The notes: generated from the letters alone by a model not told the origin. A stretch of 64,000 nucleotides of DNA from Polyodon spathula (GCF_017654505.1 NC_054536.1:95833844-95897843); one strand, 5' to 3'; counted from the stretch's first letter, positions 27,216 through 39,830 are shown. Made by a program: numbers and translations.

Positions 27216-27478
27216 ACAACTTTTACCTACTGACTGCCATTCTTCTAGAATATATTCCCTTGCACTACTCTTACACTACTAATATGTCATTGTATATATA
27301 ACTTGTTGTAATCCTAACTTGTTGCACCCTAGTTCATATTGTATTGTAGTAGTAATATTTGCACTTACTGTAAACTCCACTGTATTAGTATAATGACCTT
27401 GCATTGTAACCATGTACTGCCCTGTAACACCTATAAGTCACCCTGGATAAAGGCATCTGCCAAATACATGAATAATAA
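27216..27478 (+). mobile_element. L2-like LINE/SINE 3' tail
   Basis: The sequence ends with accctggataaaggcatctg ccaaatacatgaataata, the 3' tail motif shared by L2-clade LINEs and their SINE partners in fish. It then runs directly into an (AAG)n tract, as expected for a 3' simple-repeat tail. The upstream 200 bp contains no recognisable coding remnant. Confidence 0.6.
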
Positions 27479-27509
<31 letters not shown>

Positions 27510-27563
27510 AAGAAGAAGAAGAAGAAGAAGAAGAAGAAGAAGAAGAAGAAGAAGAAGAAGAAG
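27479..27563. repeat. (AAG)n microsatellite
   Basis: About 28 uninterrupted AAG triplets following the L2-like tail. The poly-lysine frame through it is an artefact. Confidence 0.95.
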
Positions 27564-27872
27564 ATGATTGTAATCTGATTTAATCACCTCTATCGTTAGC
27601 TCATGTTTCTTATGTTGGTGACATTTGTGGTAAATAACTCTTGAAAATTATCTTTAGAATTTGAAATTAACTACAATGGAAATGTCTAGATATGCATTGA
27701 ACTGTTTCCAGTATTCTACAATACAGAAAGAGCAGTATGTATTATTCATGCTTTCTGAACAGTACTGTCACTTTCTAAACTATCCTCTGAAATGGGCCCT
27801 GTTCGTTCCTCAGACTGCAATGAGAAGCATTGTAAAGCAACATTGTCCTTCCCTTTTGTAGTTTCTGCACAG

Positions 27873-28059
<187 letters not shown>

Positions 28060-28139
28060 AAATTAATTTCATGGTCCATGTCACATTGTTCATGGCAGTG
28101 AAATAGATAGGGTCCTATGTATACTGTACACTGCATTGC

Positions 28140-29125
28140 ATGCTTCTTGCATCATGCCTGGGTTTTATCCCTACGAGACATGCAAGGCCAGTCTGACTGT
28201 TGAGGACATGCATGGCAGATACTCTTCCTACCTGAGGCCAGAGCACTCCAAGGAGGCACACTGGTGAACTACAGTTTCTGTGAGTTTTCTGCATGTCTCT
28301 CCCATAGCTCAACTGAGCGCTCTGCATCTGTTACTCCTGCACAGTGCCCCTTCACCTTCATCACCCTCTGTTAGAGAGGTGGCTGCATCCTCACCCCATA
28401 GTTCAGTGGCAAAGGAGACCGGACGACGCACCTGGAAAAGTAGCCCACGCAGGAATCCATCTTCGCGGTCCTTCCTCATCCTCCTCTGCTTCTCCTGTAA
28501 GCTCCCTCTGGTTTTAAACCCTGAAGCGGCTCAGTGAGGCACGAGGGATCTTATGGCATACCGACCCCTCTAGTCTGTTTGGGCCCTGAATGGCTGCATT
28601 TGAGCTGTCTGGGTCTGTTCAATAGGGCTACTGACTCCTTACAAAATGCAGGGCAAAGTCCATGCGTCCATTTGCTTGCCATATCAAAAGTGACTATGAG
28701 CTGGCCAACTTTCCCCCTCCAGAAAGCTCACTGCTGCCCATTTCTCCAGGTACAAGGCAACTTTGTGGGCTTTTTTCCAGGGTGCATCTGTCAAGGACAT
28801 TTGCAATGCAATGGTGTGAGCTACTCCCCATATCTTTATTAGGTTCTAGAGACTTTGGTCATGGATCCTCAAAACTCTATTTTTGAAACTAGAGTGTTGA
28901 GGGCAGCTTCTCAGTCGACCCCTACAACACAGGCATAGAGCTGAGTTCTCCCTCAGTTTTTTAGCCCTAGCTACTTGTTACTGGGGTTCCGTGTGATAAT
29001 GCACAAGGCAGCCTCTCTTAGACTTGTTGCATTCCAGTTGTTCTGCAATTTTGCCCTTGAGACGGCTTTGGTACACTCCCCCGTACGATAATGGATACAT
29101 TTCGTATTTGAAAGGAAATGTTAGT
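28140..29125 (+). pseudogene. Decayed DIRS-type retroelement (gag and tyrosine recombinase remnants)
   Basis: Translation near 28160-28270 gives ETCKASLTVEDMHGRYSS followed by LRPEHSKEAHW, reminiscent of the DIRS gag zinc-knuckle region. Around 28690-28850 one frame reads KLTAAHFSRYKATLWAFFQG, then ASVKDICNAMV, a stop, ATPHIFIRF, a stop, then RL. This fits the C-terminal end of a DIRS/Ngaro-type tyrosine recombinase: the HxxR motif survives as HFSR, and the expected FYRL tyrosine is replaced by a stop. The middle of the element (RT/RNase H) is missing. The 29060-29125 stretch (ctttggtac, ataatggatacatttcg) resembles DIRS termini. Identification is from recalled motifs and the copy is clearly dead. 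Confidence 0.5.
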
Positions 29126-29159
29126 TTTTTTTTGTTTGTTTTTTGTTTTTTTTAATCAT

Positions 29160-29385
29160 AGGAGGCTTGTTGGTCCAGTGGTTAAAGAATGGGGCTTGAT
29201 ACTATCAGGTTCCCAGTTCAAATCCCATCTCAGCCACTGACTCCCTGTAATTGACCCTGAGCAAGTCACTTAACCTCCTTCAAATGAGATGTAAAACCGA
29301 GGTCCTATTGTAAGTGACTTTGCAACAGTTGTTGATGCATTGTTCACCCCCTAATCACTTTGGATAAAAGCATCTGCTAAATGAT
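29160..29385 (+). mobile_element. tRNA-derived SINE
   Basis: The 5' head has a Pol III A box (tggtccagtgg, 29171-29181) and a B box (agttcaaatcc, 29215-29225) at tRNA-like spacing. The body contains ccctgagcaagtcacttaac, a motif shared by the central domains of vertebrate SINE superfamilies such as V-SINE and the MIR-type CORE-SINEs. The 3' end ttggataaaagcatctgcta is an L2-type tail, implying mobilisation by an L2-clade LINE. Head, body and tail are all present, so the copy is close to full length. Its 3' end runs straight into the TTAA of the adjacent piggyBac-type element. Confidence 0.85.
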
Positions 29386-29389
29386 TTAA

Positions 29390-29897
29390 CCCTTTGCAGT
29401 CCTATGTTGGACCAGGTCTACATTACAGTTTTCCCTTTCCAGTCCATCAAAAAGACATCAAGCACAGGTCTCTAGTCATTTCCTTTCTCTGGAAAAAGCA
29501 GAGAAAACCTTTCAGTGGCTGAGTGAGACCGATAGGAGCCGAATGAAGCCAATAACAAAAGGGGGCGTATCTGATAGTCCCATGCACCACATAGATAACA
29601 TGAACACAAATAAAGGAGAAAGCTGCTTCCGCATCCAGCGCTCAAAAAATACCACAGACATTTGCAGAGCTTTTTGAGATGTTATAGTAATAAAATTATG
29701 ACTTGGATAGCATTATTGAGGAGTTTGGTGATAAAATGAGTGATCAGGAGAGGATTTATCAGTATGCACGTCTATAAAGAGTTATGTGAAAATATAGTGA
29801 ACAAGGGGTGGGGCTTGGCTGGAGATACAATACTGAGTGTCCTGTGATTCAATGCCTTTTAAACCTGACAAGCGCTGAATAAATGGACTGCAAAGGG
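29390..29897. mobile_element. piggyBac-type MITE with TTAA target duplication
   Basis: The left end CCCTTTGCAGTCC (29390-29402) and right end GGACTGCAAAGGG (29885-29897) are perfect 13-bp inverted repeats. TTAA flanks both sides (29386-29389 and 29898-29901), the hallmark target duplication of piggyBac transposons. At 508 bp it cannot encode a transposase. One short open stretch near 29695-29776 (DSIIEEFGDKMSDQERIYQY) might be a leftover of an acidic transposase N-terminus, which is speculative. It inserted at the very 3' end of the SINE. Confidence 0.88.
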
Positions 29898-29975
29898 TTA
29901 AACCTGTTTTCCTCTGAAAAAAAAAAATTAAACAGCACATGTAAAGTAAACAGTGTGTGTAAAAATAATTTGGAC

Positions 29976-29977
<2 letters not shown>

Positions 29978-30013
<36 letters not shown>

Positions 30014-30032
30014 TAATAATAATAATAATAAA
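29978..30032. repeat. (ATA)n microsatellite
   Basis: An AAT triplet tract with one phase slip. Confidence 0.95.
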
Positions 30033-30039
30033 CTGGTTC

Positions 30040-30285
30040 CTTGAACCCTGGTTAACCTTAAAAGTTAATGCGTCCATGATTGCAGTACACTTGAATGAAA
30101 AATGATGTTAAGGTCTGTGTGCGCAGTCCTTACTCGGGGATGAGCCATGACTGTGTCACAGGCTCGACGAGCAGCTTTGGTATATCTTATTCAGGTTTCG
30201 GGTCTTTAGGAGGTAAATATCCATGCGGTAATGGTTACATTTTCTTTTTCATGGAACCAGGGTTATGATAATGACCTAACGTTTT
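30040..30285. other. Possible DIRS terminal-repeat sequence
   Basis: The stretch gcagctttggtatatc...gcggtaatggttacatttt near 30170-30245 resembles ggctttggtacactcc...cgataatggatacatttcg at 29063-29108. The stretch begins with tggttccttgaaccctggtt and ends with catggaaccagggttat, an inverted pair. This could be the far end of the DIRS-like element, with the SINE and MITE lying between. Confidence 0.3.
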
Positions 30286-30289
30286 CCTT

Positions 30290-31599
30290 AGTACCCACCA
30301 GCATCCCTAATCCCAACAGATCTGAGGGAACAGCTTCTGATTGAGCCCTTTGACTCTACGCCCAGACCTCTTTATCTTTAACTTCTTATACTTCTGAGAA
30401 GCTACAATGCAATTTGCTCTTCTTTGCAGAGAATTAAGAAAGAAAGGAATCAATACTGTTCCCATATGTTTACTATGCATCTGCTCTTTCCAAAAAGTCC
30501 CCATGGCCAGAGCCAGATCCGGCTCCCTACAGCTTCACACAGTACCATGTGTCGAATACTTATGGTTTCAGGTACCAGTACATTGCAAAATGTGTCAGTG
30601 ATTCAGGAGCTTTCATTAATTCAGCTCAGTCCTGTGCATTTCAGTGCTACTGCTTAAATATAAACGGTTCAGAAAGTAGTTATTTTAAAAAGATTAACAT
30701 CTTATTACTCTTTACATTTCATTGCCTGTGCTCTGGTGAAGAAGCTCAGGGTGCTAGAGAATGTACATTTTACCATTTACTTTCCATCTTTCTTGCGATT
30801 CATTCACATCATACAGGACCGCTATAAATAACATCGAAGCATAAAACAACAAACACAATATTTCTCAATATAATGTAAGTGCCCGTAGCCGTCGTCATTC
30901 TAGATGGAAATACTAGTTATATAATAATACATTAATAATACAACTCTTAACAGCACGTTAACTGAAGACTGGTTTACCCAAAATGTTGAGTTGATTGTTT
31001 TGCAGATGTGGCACCAGAGAAGCTCATTTTCAAGCATCAGGAAGCTTTTGGTGCTAGTCTGTTTTTAAAAATATGCAACTCTGCTGCCAGAGCGATAACC
31101 CAAAAGGTTTAAGAAGCCTGGTGCTGTCAGTCTTAAATACAGTACCTCCCCCTTTCAAAGGATTAAGGCAAAACTGCCAGGAAGGATATGTATAGGTGTG
31201 TGGGGGTTGAGGTCTATAAGCATTACAATGCCCAACATTAAGTAATTTATTAATGACAATGTTCTAGGCTGTACCAGAGAATCGTCAGATCAATGTTTTT
31301 TTGTTTGTTTGTTATTTTTTTTTTAAATTTATTTATTGTTTAAAGCTGAACCAAGCTTGTGTAGTAATGACTTTCTGCATGAGGTATTACTTATGTTATT
31401 AATTATAAGTTTTGCATTATGTGTATGTGTGTCTTTTATAGTTAAGTTGTTTTTAATCATTGTGTTTAAATTGTGTGTGAATGTGCTGTTTATGAACGTT
31501 TTAATGTGTTTACTAATTCAGTTGCTTTTATATTACGTTTCATTAGAGCATTGTGTAAGTTTCAAGTTCTTTAATTTCCAAAACCAGCTATGTGCAGTT
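30290..31599. other. Unannotated stretch
   Basis: Only short frames without domains and a T-rich tract near 31300-31325. Confidence 0.45.
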
Positions 31600-32180
31600 T
31601 TGCACAGCCTAACACGACTCTGTCACAGATGGGTGTCTGAGCTAAAAGCCAAAAGGCAGGAGATTAGCAGAGATAGTGTGAGATGGGCGAGGGGAACTGA
31701 AAGACAAAATGGATGCACCATGTCACATTACATGTGGCTGACCATGAGACGAGGGGAAGGTGCATTAAAAGACAAGACAGATGCACCCTGCTCAACGTAG
31801 CACGTGGCAGATCATGAGGTCAGAGAGCATCTCCCCCTTTCCCACACAGGAAGTGTGTGATAGGCTCTCTGTGTGTGATGCAATAACGACTACCTTGATT
31901 ACTAGACAGAAACAAGTTGGGTTGAAGGGGAGTCAACAAATGTTTACAAAGGTATAAATACCCAACATTGTAAAGTTTTGCGAGTCTTTTCATCTCTTTC
32001 AAATTGACTCCATGGATATCCGTGCTTTCTGATACAAACATATGCACTGAGCTGTACTGAGGCCTTGTCCAATGTCAGTTTATATCTCATGCTTATGTGA
32101 TTGTATTGGAGGTATACCTTTCTTGTATATAAAGTGTTTTTGAATCAAAAAACATTTGTCAGCTTAAGTTTTTTCACTAC
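31600..32180 (+). other. LTR-like segment with internal direct repeat (candidate)
   Basis: A diverged direct repeat of about 62 bp (gaggggaa...gatgcaccctg type units starting near 31690 and 31752) lies upstream of a TATA-like ggtataaatacccaac near 31950. About 170 bp further on is a gtatataaag polyadenylation-like region. Enhancer-like duplications followed by a TATA box are typical of LTR U3. Element borders and target duplication were not found, so this is tentative. Confidence 0.25.
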
Positions 32181-32969
32181 ACTTGTGTTGGCTAACTATA
32201 TTTAGGATCCCCTTATTCCCCTATACTCTACTTGCAATAGCTGCGTCACCTGCAGATAGTGACTTGATTCTGGGATTATTTTAAGAGCAAATCTGTGTTT
32301 TCCCTGGAGCATTGCTGCTTATCCCATTTATTATATCTAGATCGATTTCGTTGCATTGTACTCACATTTGAGCTCTTCTTGTTTCTATAATGAAAACAGG
32401 TCATTGTGGTTTTCTGATTTTTTTGTTTTATAGTTGGATCATGACTTTTGTATGTCAGTATTACTTACCACAAAGAACGCACAAGACTTAGGGCCTCATT
32501 CATTGAACAGCGGTAATGTGCTTTGCAGGTAGTAAGCCTCTTTACTGCGTGCTTTGTACAGCTGCTGTATTCACTAACTAGTGGCAGGCAACCTAGCTCA
32601 TGCAAAGAAACACATGGAAAAACTACAGTGTTTAAATATCATGAATAATGATCATGGGTGGAAATGTAAGCAAAGTACATCACAAAATACAGTGAGGGAG
32701 GTATTCGTATGAAACTATATTCACTTAAGGGTGCTGACTTTACTAGGTGCCTCAGTGTGCGTTAAAAGTATTGCTTATTGAAACCAGACAGACTAATTAC
32801 TAAATCACAACATATATATGGCATAGCAGTAGTAGTGCAGTGTGTGCGAAACATGGAGGTGGTACTGTGTGTCACAGAACCAGGAGAAGAGCGCAAATGA
32901 AAGCAGAAAATCTGCACTCGCTGCCTGGCATGTTGTTTGTTGTTTGTCTTTGTGGAGTGTACTGACTGA

Positions 32970-33438
32970 TGTACCTCCTCAACCTGCTGACTCGCTATGT
33001 CCCTGCCCGTAAGCTGAGGTCCTCCGACTCTGGTTTCCTTGTTATCCCCAAGCCAAAGCGCACCACACTTGGACAACACTCATTTAGCTTCATGGCTCCG
33101 ACTCTCTGGAACTCCCAGCTTTGGTTCATGACGTTCCGACTGTAGCTCGCTATAAATTAACTCTCAAAACCCACCTGTTCTCTCTTGCTTTCCATGCTCC
33201 TTAAGCCTGATATCTGTTATTAGCTGCTGCTACTATTTCATGTATTGTTACTATCATGTATCCTGCACTTTCCACTGTATTCAGTGTACTATGTATTATG
33301 CTACTATCATGTATTATGTATTTTCCACTGTATATTATATATTATGCATTTCTCTATTTGAAGGGATTTTCTTGTTGCTGCATCTTGTGAAGCGCTTTGT
33401 GATGGTGTTCCACTATGAAAGGCACTATATAAAATAAA

Positions 33439-33440
<2 letters not shown>
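32970..33440 (+). mobile_element. L2-clade LINE 3' fragment
   Basis: An open stretch at about 32972-33115 translates as YLLNLLTRYVPARKLRSSDS, then GFLVIPKPKRTTLGQHSFSF, then MAPTLWNS. This is the conserved C-terminus of L2-clade ORF2 (RxLRSSDxGxLxVP...FSxxAPxLWN). It continues into the 3' UTR and the typical tail (gtgaagcgctttgtgatggt; aggcactatataaaataaag) and then the (GATT)n terminal repeat. The copy is 5'-truncated. Confidence 0.85.

Positions 33441-33483
<43 letters not shown>
33440..33483. repeat. (GATT)n 3' tail of the L2 copy
   Basis: About ten GATT units directly following the L2 3' end, which matches the terminal simple repeat used by L2-clade elements. Confidence 0.9.
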
Positions 33484-33485
<2 letters not shown>

Positions 33486-33744
33486 TGATGCAACCTAATG
33501 ACGGATTTGCTAGTGGAGAAGCACCCATACCTGTACCGTACCGAGCCCTCACGGGTCGGATGTGCCAGTGGAGAAAGGGGTATAGGAATCTGACATCTTT
33601 GCTCTGTGTTTGAATCTAAGCTTGAAACCTAGTTTGCTAAAGTCTGCTCATATATCTTCTTTTTGTTCTTAGGTTTGTAAAGCTCATTATTCTTATATTA
33701 TGTGTGCATTTGAAAAACAAACTGTATCGTCTTTTGGGAAGTTG

Positions 33745-33946
33745 CCCCTGAATTGTAGAGAGAATAGATGAAAGAGAGAGCCTCCAGGGAAATGGGGTCC
33801 CCTGAACTGTAGAGAGAATAGATAACAGAGGGAGGCTCAGGGAAATGGGGTCCCCTAAACTGTAGAGAGAATAGATAACAGAGTTAGGCTCCAGGGAAAT
33901 GGGGTCCCCTGAACTGTACAGAGAATAGATAACAGAGGGAGGCTCC
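33745..33946. repeat. 54-bp tandem repeat, about 3.7 copies
   Basis: The unit comprises ctgtagagagaatagataac, agagggaggctcc and agggaaatggggtcccctga. Successive copies differ by small changes. The GGGGTCCCC palindrome is kept in the complete copies. Confidence 0.9.
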
Positions 33947-34442
33947 CACCACCCCCCACACACACACCTCCTAGTATCTGCCAGATGTCCACTATCACGG
34001 CGACAGTGGCCCACTTGCTAGCCTTGCCATTTACTATCCTTCTCTCTGACACCTTTCAGATGGGTCATTCATTACAGCAATACTGATTCCACCCAAGGGA
34101 CTTGGAGGTGTTCCGGGAAAACCTGTGTTAACCGCGGTGCAGATTCGTTGTGAAAGACATGCAGTACATGTGTTTGACCCTCAGGGAAATGCAGAGTGTG
34201 ATTAAGTATACTATTAGTATCCTGATTGTGTATTAGCAGTGCCATTAGTAACCTGCTGATATATCAACAGTTTACTGCAGAAGCACCGAAGGTTACTTGT
34301 AGTACATTGAGTTGCTAAAGGTTTGTAATACCATATGATGATGTACAGTCATTGTTAATTGGTGATTTAATAGATGACAGAGGAGAGCATGGAGCTGGGT
34401 CATAACACGACACAAAGTACTTATATTGCTTATGAAGTTAGT

Positions 34443-34447
<5 letters not shown>

Positions 34448-34532
<85 letters not shown>
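34448..34532. repeat. (CT)n-(TA)n compound microsatellite
   Basis: CT at 34448-34501 changes into TA at 34502-34532, followed by a short palindromic ctatagatatag and more TA to about 34565. Confidence 0.95.
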
Positions 34533-34534
<2 letters not shown>

Positions 34535-34565
34535 ATAGATATAGATTAGTCTATATATATATATA

Positions 34566-37221
34566 TTATATTATCAAAATAATTACTAATCGGGGTAGCC
34601 CCAAAAACTACCCCATTCAGAAAGTGGTCTTCATGCAAGCTATTTCTAAACTAAATACAATAAATTATACCATAAATAAATTAATGAATCACAAAAGCTG
34701 TTTTATTTCTATGCCCCAATGTGTTTGTGTGTGTGTATATATATATTTGTCCTGGCATTTACAGTAGGTATAATAATGATTTCTAACACATCAGGGAGTT
34801 TCAGTTGTAAAGTATATTTCAGCTTGGCTGCCTCCAGACACTTGAACATGCAGTGTCCTGTTTCAGGAGGACCTAATGATTAATAAATGAGTGTTTCAAT
34901 AGGAACACTCTCTCAGTACTTTTTAAGTGTCTTGAACATAATCAGTCTTAACATTTTAATATGCTCCATTATAGCACTGACAATATTGCAATGATATGTA
35001 CTGTTGCTATTGAGCCCATGCAAATGTACTCATTTTACTGCTTTGAAAAAAAGACTGAAGACTCTGAAGTAGAATATTGCAAAGGTTTCCCTACATTCCT
35101 TTATATGTCAGTGGCATGAAGCCCTGGCATTGAAATGATGCCCTCCACATACAGAATAACTGAAATGTGTGTTGTCTCTTGTAGTCTAGCTCAGTCCGTT
35201 CTTTCCCATTCTGAAGTGTCTGTTCTGCAGTGTCTGGTGTAAATGATAGGGCTGTTCTTGTGAATTCGACACTTTTGATGAGTGTGACATGTCTGTGTGG
35301 AATTACAAAGGGCTCATGAAATTGGAAGAAGGTTGTGGAGTGGGCAATAATGATCTCAAACACAATCACAGTGCCAGTAATAACCCGCCCCCAACTCTCC
35401 TGGTGAGATACTTTCAAGTTCTGTGTTGTTTAATCTTCTCTTAAAACACTCTGAAATAAAACCATTAAAATATAGGCCCCCTCTAAAGCTAAAAAGAAAT
35501 AGAAATATCAAGCAGTCTCAGCCTTTATCTTGGATTAAAATAGCATGTGTGTCCTCTACAGAGGTCCTCTTGACCACTGACCTTTTTGTTAAGTGCCCTG
35601 AACAACAGTTAGGGACACCCAACTGCCACCCCAGCCAATCATGTAGCATCCACCCACTATCTCAGACATTAATGCTTAATTGTGACATCATCATTAATGC
35701 TTAATTGTGACATCATTCAGATCCATTTAGTTTTCACCCAGAACTCCAGCCAGCAAGATGTAAAGGTTAGTCTATAAAGACCCAGGTTACCCATGCCTGA
35801 ATGTTAGTACATCAAGCTGAACAGTAGTACCCTTTAGCTCAGCATCATTTTTAAAGGTTAGAGCATGTTTACTACTGCATGTGCACTAATAGTTTGAGAC
35901 AGTGCGGTGCGGGAATGCAATAAACAGGCTTCTGGCCTCAGATGCCACTGCAAACAGGGCACCTGCTGGGAGAAGAGAGGCTGGAGCGGCTGTGACCTCA
36001 TCCTGCTTCAAGTTCAGGATCCTATCCTGGGAGGTTATCTGAAGGTCTGCTTTTCTTACTATTTAACCCTTTTTTCACACTTATTGGACCAGCAACAAAC
36101 TGCAGTGGTCCACAGGGACTGCATATCAGGGATGACTGGAATATAGTGTCTGAATGTATGTACAGTGGCCTATGTCGCACATTTGTGCAGTATGATGCAC
36201 ACTTTTACTGTATAAAAATTTAAAAAAAAACAAAAACAAATTTGTACATTCAAATGGTTGTGCCTATTTTTTCTTTTTTTTTTCAGATGTTGTATTTAAA
36301 ATTCTGTAGAGTACATTGAGGGTGTCATTCTCCCATGATCAGAGCTGTTTCTTCTAAGAAAAGGTTTGGGTTTTCAAGACCAACGTGATTGGTGGAGAAA
36401 GGTTCCAGCTGTCCGTCTATTGGATGGATACAGACCTTTGGAGCCTTGTCACATTTTCTAAATCACTGCGCTCCCTCGCAGAATTGTAAGTATCGGATGG
36501 TTACCAGCTTGCTTTTACAGTTACAGATGTAACCAATTACCTGCAAAAAATCCCAAAGCAGTGAGTGGACATGTTGATTTGGATGAAGAACAATTACATG
36601 AACTGGAAGATAGCAAAACAGAAATAGCTGCTTATAGTCAGTCACCCTGACCTTGTCACTTCAAAGTCTGTATTATTAGTGGTTTGTAAATTCTACAGAA
36701 AAACACAAAAAGACACTTCTGCACATTATCCACCCCTCTCCGACACATACCTTGGAAAATTACTGAAATCTGAGATGTTGTTGTATTTATTTTTATTCTT
36801 CCCATCTGTTCTGCTCAGTTGTCTGCACTGTCAGTGACAGGGGAAAAAAATAACCAGTGCCATCTCAACTCCACCACCCTGGTGTATCTTTTCAATGGCA
36901 ATGTACACAATATCATAAATACAGATATACTTTCTTTTGGCTGTTCCAATAAAAATAATTTACTCAGCTCAGCTTAGTGGGTAGTTCAAAGTTATAAATA
37001 GGATTACCTTATTGGCGTAAGAATATTTAATAAAAACACAAAAACATGTTTGCCCTAAACATGATTTATGCTTTTTCGTCTTCAAATCCACAGTTCGACC
37101 TGGATTATAAATACAATAAAGCTCTCCAGGCCGTCCATATAAGTTGATTATACAGACTACTTACAATGCCCAGAGAGGCCCGTACATTCAACGTGTACAG
37201 ACGGCTTGTAGGGCCTTATTG

Positions 37222-37224
<3 letters not shown>
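34566..37224. other. Unannotated stretch
   Basis: I see no supported gene. The 108-codon frame at 35091-35417 and the 93-codon frame at 35423-35704 have no motif I recognise. A small direct duplication (taatgcttaattgtgacatc) lies at about 35670-35715. Confidence 0.45.
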
Positions 37225-37286
<62 letters not shown>

Positions 37287-37309
37287 TGCACACATATATA
37301 TATATATAT
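37225..37309. repeat. (CA)n-(TA)n compound microsatellite
   Basis: CA at 37225-37270, then two short TA blocks separated by ttgcacaca. Confidence 0.95.
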
Positions 37310-37450
37310 GTAATATTGCTGTTGGGTGTTGATGCAAGTGTAATATTGCTGTTGTGTGTTCATGGAAGTGTAATATTGCTGTTGTGTGTTGATGCAAGCG
37401 TAATATTGCTGTTTTGTGTTAATGCAAGTGTAATATTGTTGTTTTTTGCC
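37310..37450. repeat. 30-bp tandem repeat, about 4.6 copies
   Basis: The motif gtaatattgctgtt recurs at 37310, 37340, 37370, 37400 and 37430, an exact 30-bp period. Because 30 is a multiple of three, the repeat is open in some frames. Confidence 0.9.
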
Positions 37451-38819
37451 TTGTCAACAGTGGTTTAGTTGATTGATTTTGAAGGACTCAGTTGGTTTGA
37501 GGTGAATGAGTCAGTAAGCGAAAAATAAGAGAGAACTGGTGCAGTTCATGGCTGTTTAAGGACACCGTCTTCTTTTCTTTAAAAGTATATGTGTGGTGTG
37601 CAGGTTTACCCCTTTGGCACAGGATCGCATTGCTGGTCTTGTTTTTGTTCATTTATAGAATACAGTTACCATGCTGATAAAGCTTCTGGCAGGACAGAAC
37701 AGACAAGATCAGGTACTTCTGGAAACTTTAGTTTACGGTTATCCTATTGTTTTTATCAGGTGTCTGATTTTCATGTTTCCTGCAGTCTAATTACAGTGCT
37801 GCTGACGCTGGATTTTAAATCCATAGTCAGTTGTCCTTTAACTTTCCAAATAAGCTGGTATAAAATAAATTGCAGCTGAAGAGAAGCAAGACATGAAATT
37901 GAGCTCTTATCCCACCGATAAACGGGCTTAACAACTTAAAAGGTTCTTTCCTCCATCCTGTACCTTCTTCATGTGTTCAGTTTACACTTGTCTTCAGAGG
38001 CAAATAATCTCACAAGACCTAATAAAAATGTACACTGACTACATAAAGAAACACATTTGAATGCAGAAATAACTGCAGAGGTTGTTATGGTGATAATTAT
38101 ACAAAAAGAAAAGTGCGGATGGGTGAATGTGCCAGATGTTGTGATCATTTTTACCAGGTTTATTTTTAGCTGTTTAGAGCAGGATTTTCAAAAGGTCACA
38201 AATTATAACTCCAGTGTTAGTCAACAAATTGGTATGTAGTAGTGATTTTGGCATGTTTAAGAGGTTGTTATGCTTCTCTTGTTTTTAAATAATCATGCTA
38301 ACATGACTTCCGAAATTATGTTGATTTATGAAATAATGTTATTATCTTAACGAGCAGTGCTTCTTGCGACTATTTCTTTTGTTTGTGTGGGGAATTTAAA
38401 AGCAAATGCATGCTAATTGTCATAATTAATCAGAAATGAATTTGCACTTGGAAAAGGAGAGTATTAATTAACAAAAGACTATAACTCACCTTGAAACAGA
38501 AATTTAATAGGCCACGGCTATGATGCAGACGATACAGAGACTACCTAGATAATCCAAGATTTGTAGTTAAGAAAACATTTTAGACTTTTATAAACTTGTG
38601 GTCATGAATGAGATTTATTAATTTGTTTTAACAATTTGTAAACTTAAGCCCGGAACACACTGCCTAATGACATCACAGGAAGCGTGAAGTACAGTGGCAG
38701 CGGGGTAAATCAATAGGCGAAGAGACAAGGCTACGGCAGTACTAATAATGGATTGTCCTAAAACCTAGAGGCACACAGAGGCACCCAGAGACGCCCAGGG
38801 AGATGCCCAAGGGAGCCCG

Positions 38820-38820
<1 letters not shown>

Positions 38821-38868
<48 letters not shown>

Positions 38869-38905
38869 GTCTATATATATTATATATAATATTATATATA
38901 TATAT
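38821..38905. repeat. (TA)n microsatellite
   Basis: A TA tract with short interruptions (aatgtc, taatatt). Confidence 0.95.
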
Positions 38906-39159
38906 AGATATTTAATCAGGAACTAGTTTAGTCCTTGATTTGTTATTGATAAATGTATAAATGTTTTTCTGTTAGTTTGTGTAGTTTTTTCTTGCAGTGA
39001 TAGTCTTCTATTCACAATTATTTCAAGCTGAGCTCTCTGCACTTGTGCTTCCTTGCCATGCATGTCGAATGTCAAAAGAATCCAATAGGTTTTAGTACAT
39101 ACTTGTAACAGAGAGCTAATTAATCCTATTCAACAATCTCCCTCCCGACCTGTGAGTTC

Positions 39160-39830
39160 ACAGTATAACACGAACAGTGTGCCCCAGACTGGATGGTTTG
39201 GCAAATCATTCCAGGGTCAGTTGGAAGTCAGCCATCCAGAAAGGGGGCGGAGTCACAATGCCTTCAGAAGTCATCACCTTAATGCAGTAGGCGATGTGTC
39301 AGTCATGGATTGGAGGATCCATGATTGCACTCGCTACCGAAGGGGGCTTCACTGAAGGTATATCAAGGATGTGGCAAAGCAATCTGTTTCTTTGTTACGG
39401 TTACGAATGGGCCAGTGCAGGAGTACTGTGTTATAAAGAAACAGTGAGTTTTTGTGTGCTGATTTGTTTCTCTATTAAACTGTTAGGTTTGTTGTTTATA
39501 GAAGGCTATTATCCGAGAGCTGTAGCTAAAAGGCAAGCAAGTAAACCTGGACTACACTCCATCGTTGTGCACCTATAAACCTGTAAATCACCACTTTCAC
39601 TAAAAGCACTCACTCTGGACTTGTGACCCGTGATATGTTTGTTTGTGTCTTCTTTAGTGTCTGTTATTATTTCGGGACTGAACCTCGTGGTTTACCTATG
39701 AGATACACATTGTTGTCTAAAGCCAGGTATTATTATTTCTGGTTGCAAAACAAGCAACTCAGGCAAATAAAGCGCTATTTAACTGTGAACTATGTTTTAT
39801 CAAAGCACTCCTGAGCACTGCATCACCTGT
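39160..39830 (+). other. LTR-like or exon-like repeat segment (candidate)
   Basis: The segment contains gggggcggagtcac, a ttataaag box at about 39431, and a cag-gcaaataaagcgctattt polyadenylation-like signal near 39758 followed by a T/G-containing stretch. The overall form parallels the 4740-5440 segment, which also has an AATAAAGCG signal. No borders were identified. It may be part of an LTR retroelement. Confidence 0.25.

Noticed and set aside
29171..29225. tRNA gene
   Set aside because: A and B boxes are present but the rest does not fold as a tRNA and continues into a SINE body and L2-type tail.
32480..32780. MITE beginning gggcctcattcattgaac
   Set aside because: No matching inverted end or target duplication could be found.
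35091..35704. Two frames of 108 and 93 codons on opposite strands
   Set aside because: No motif recognised and no splice-site pattern that would support an exon.
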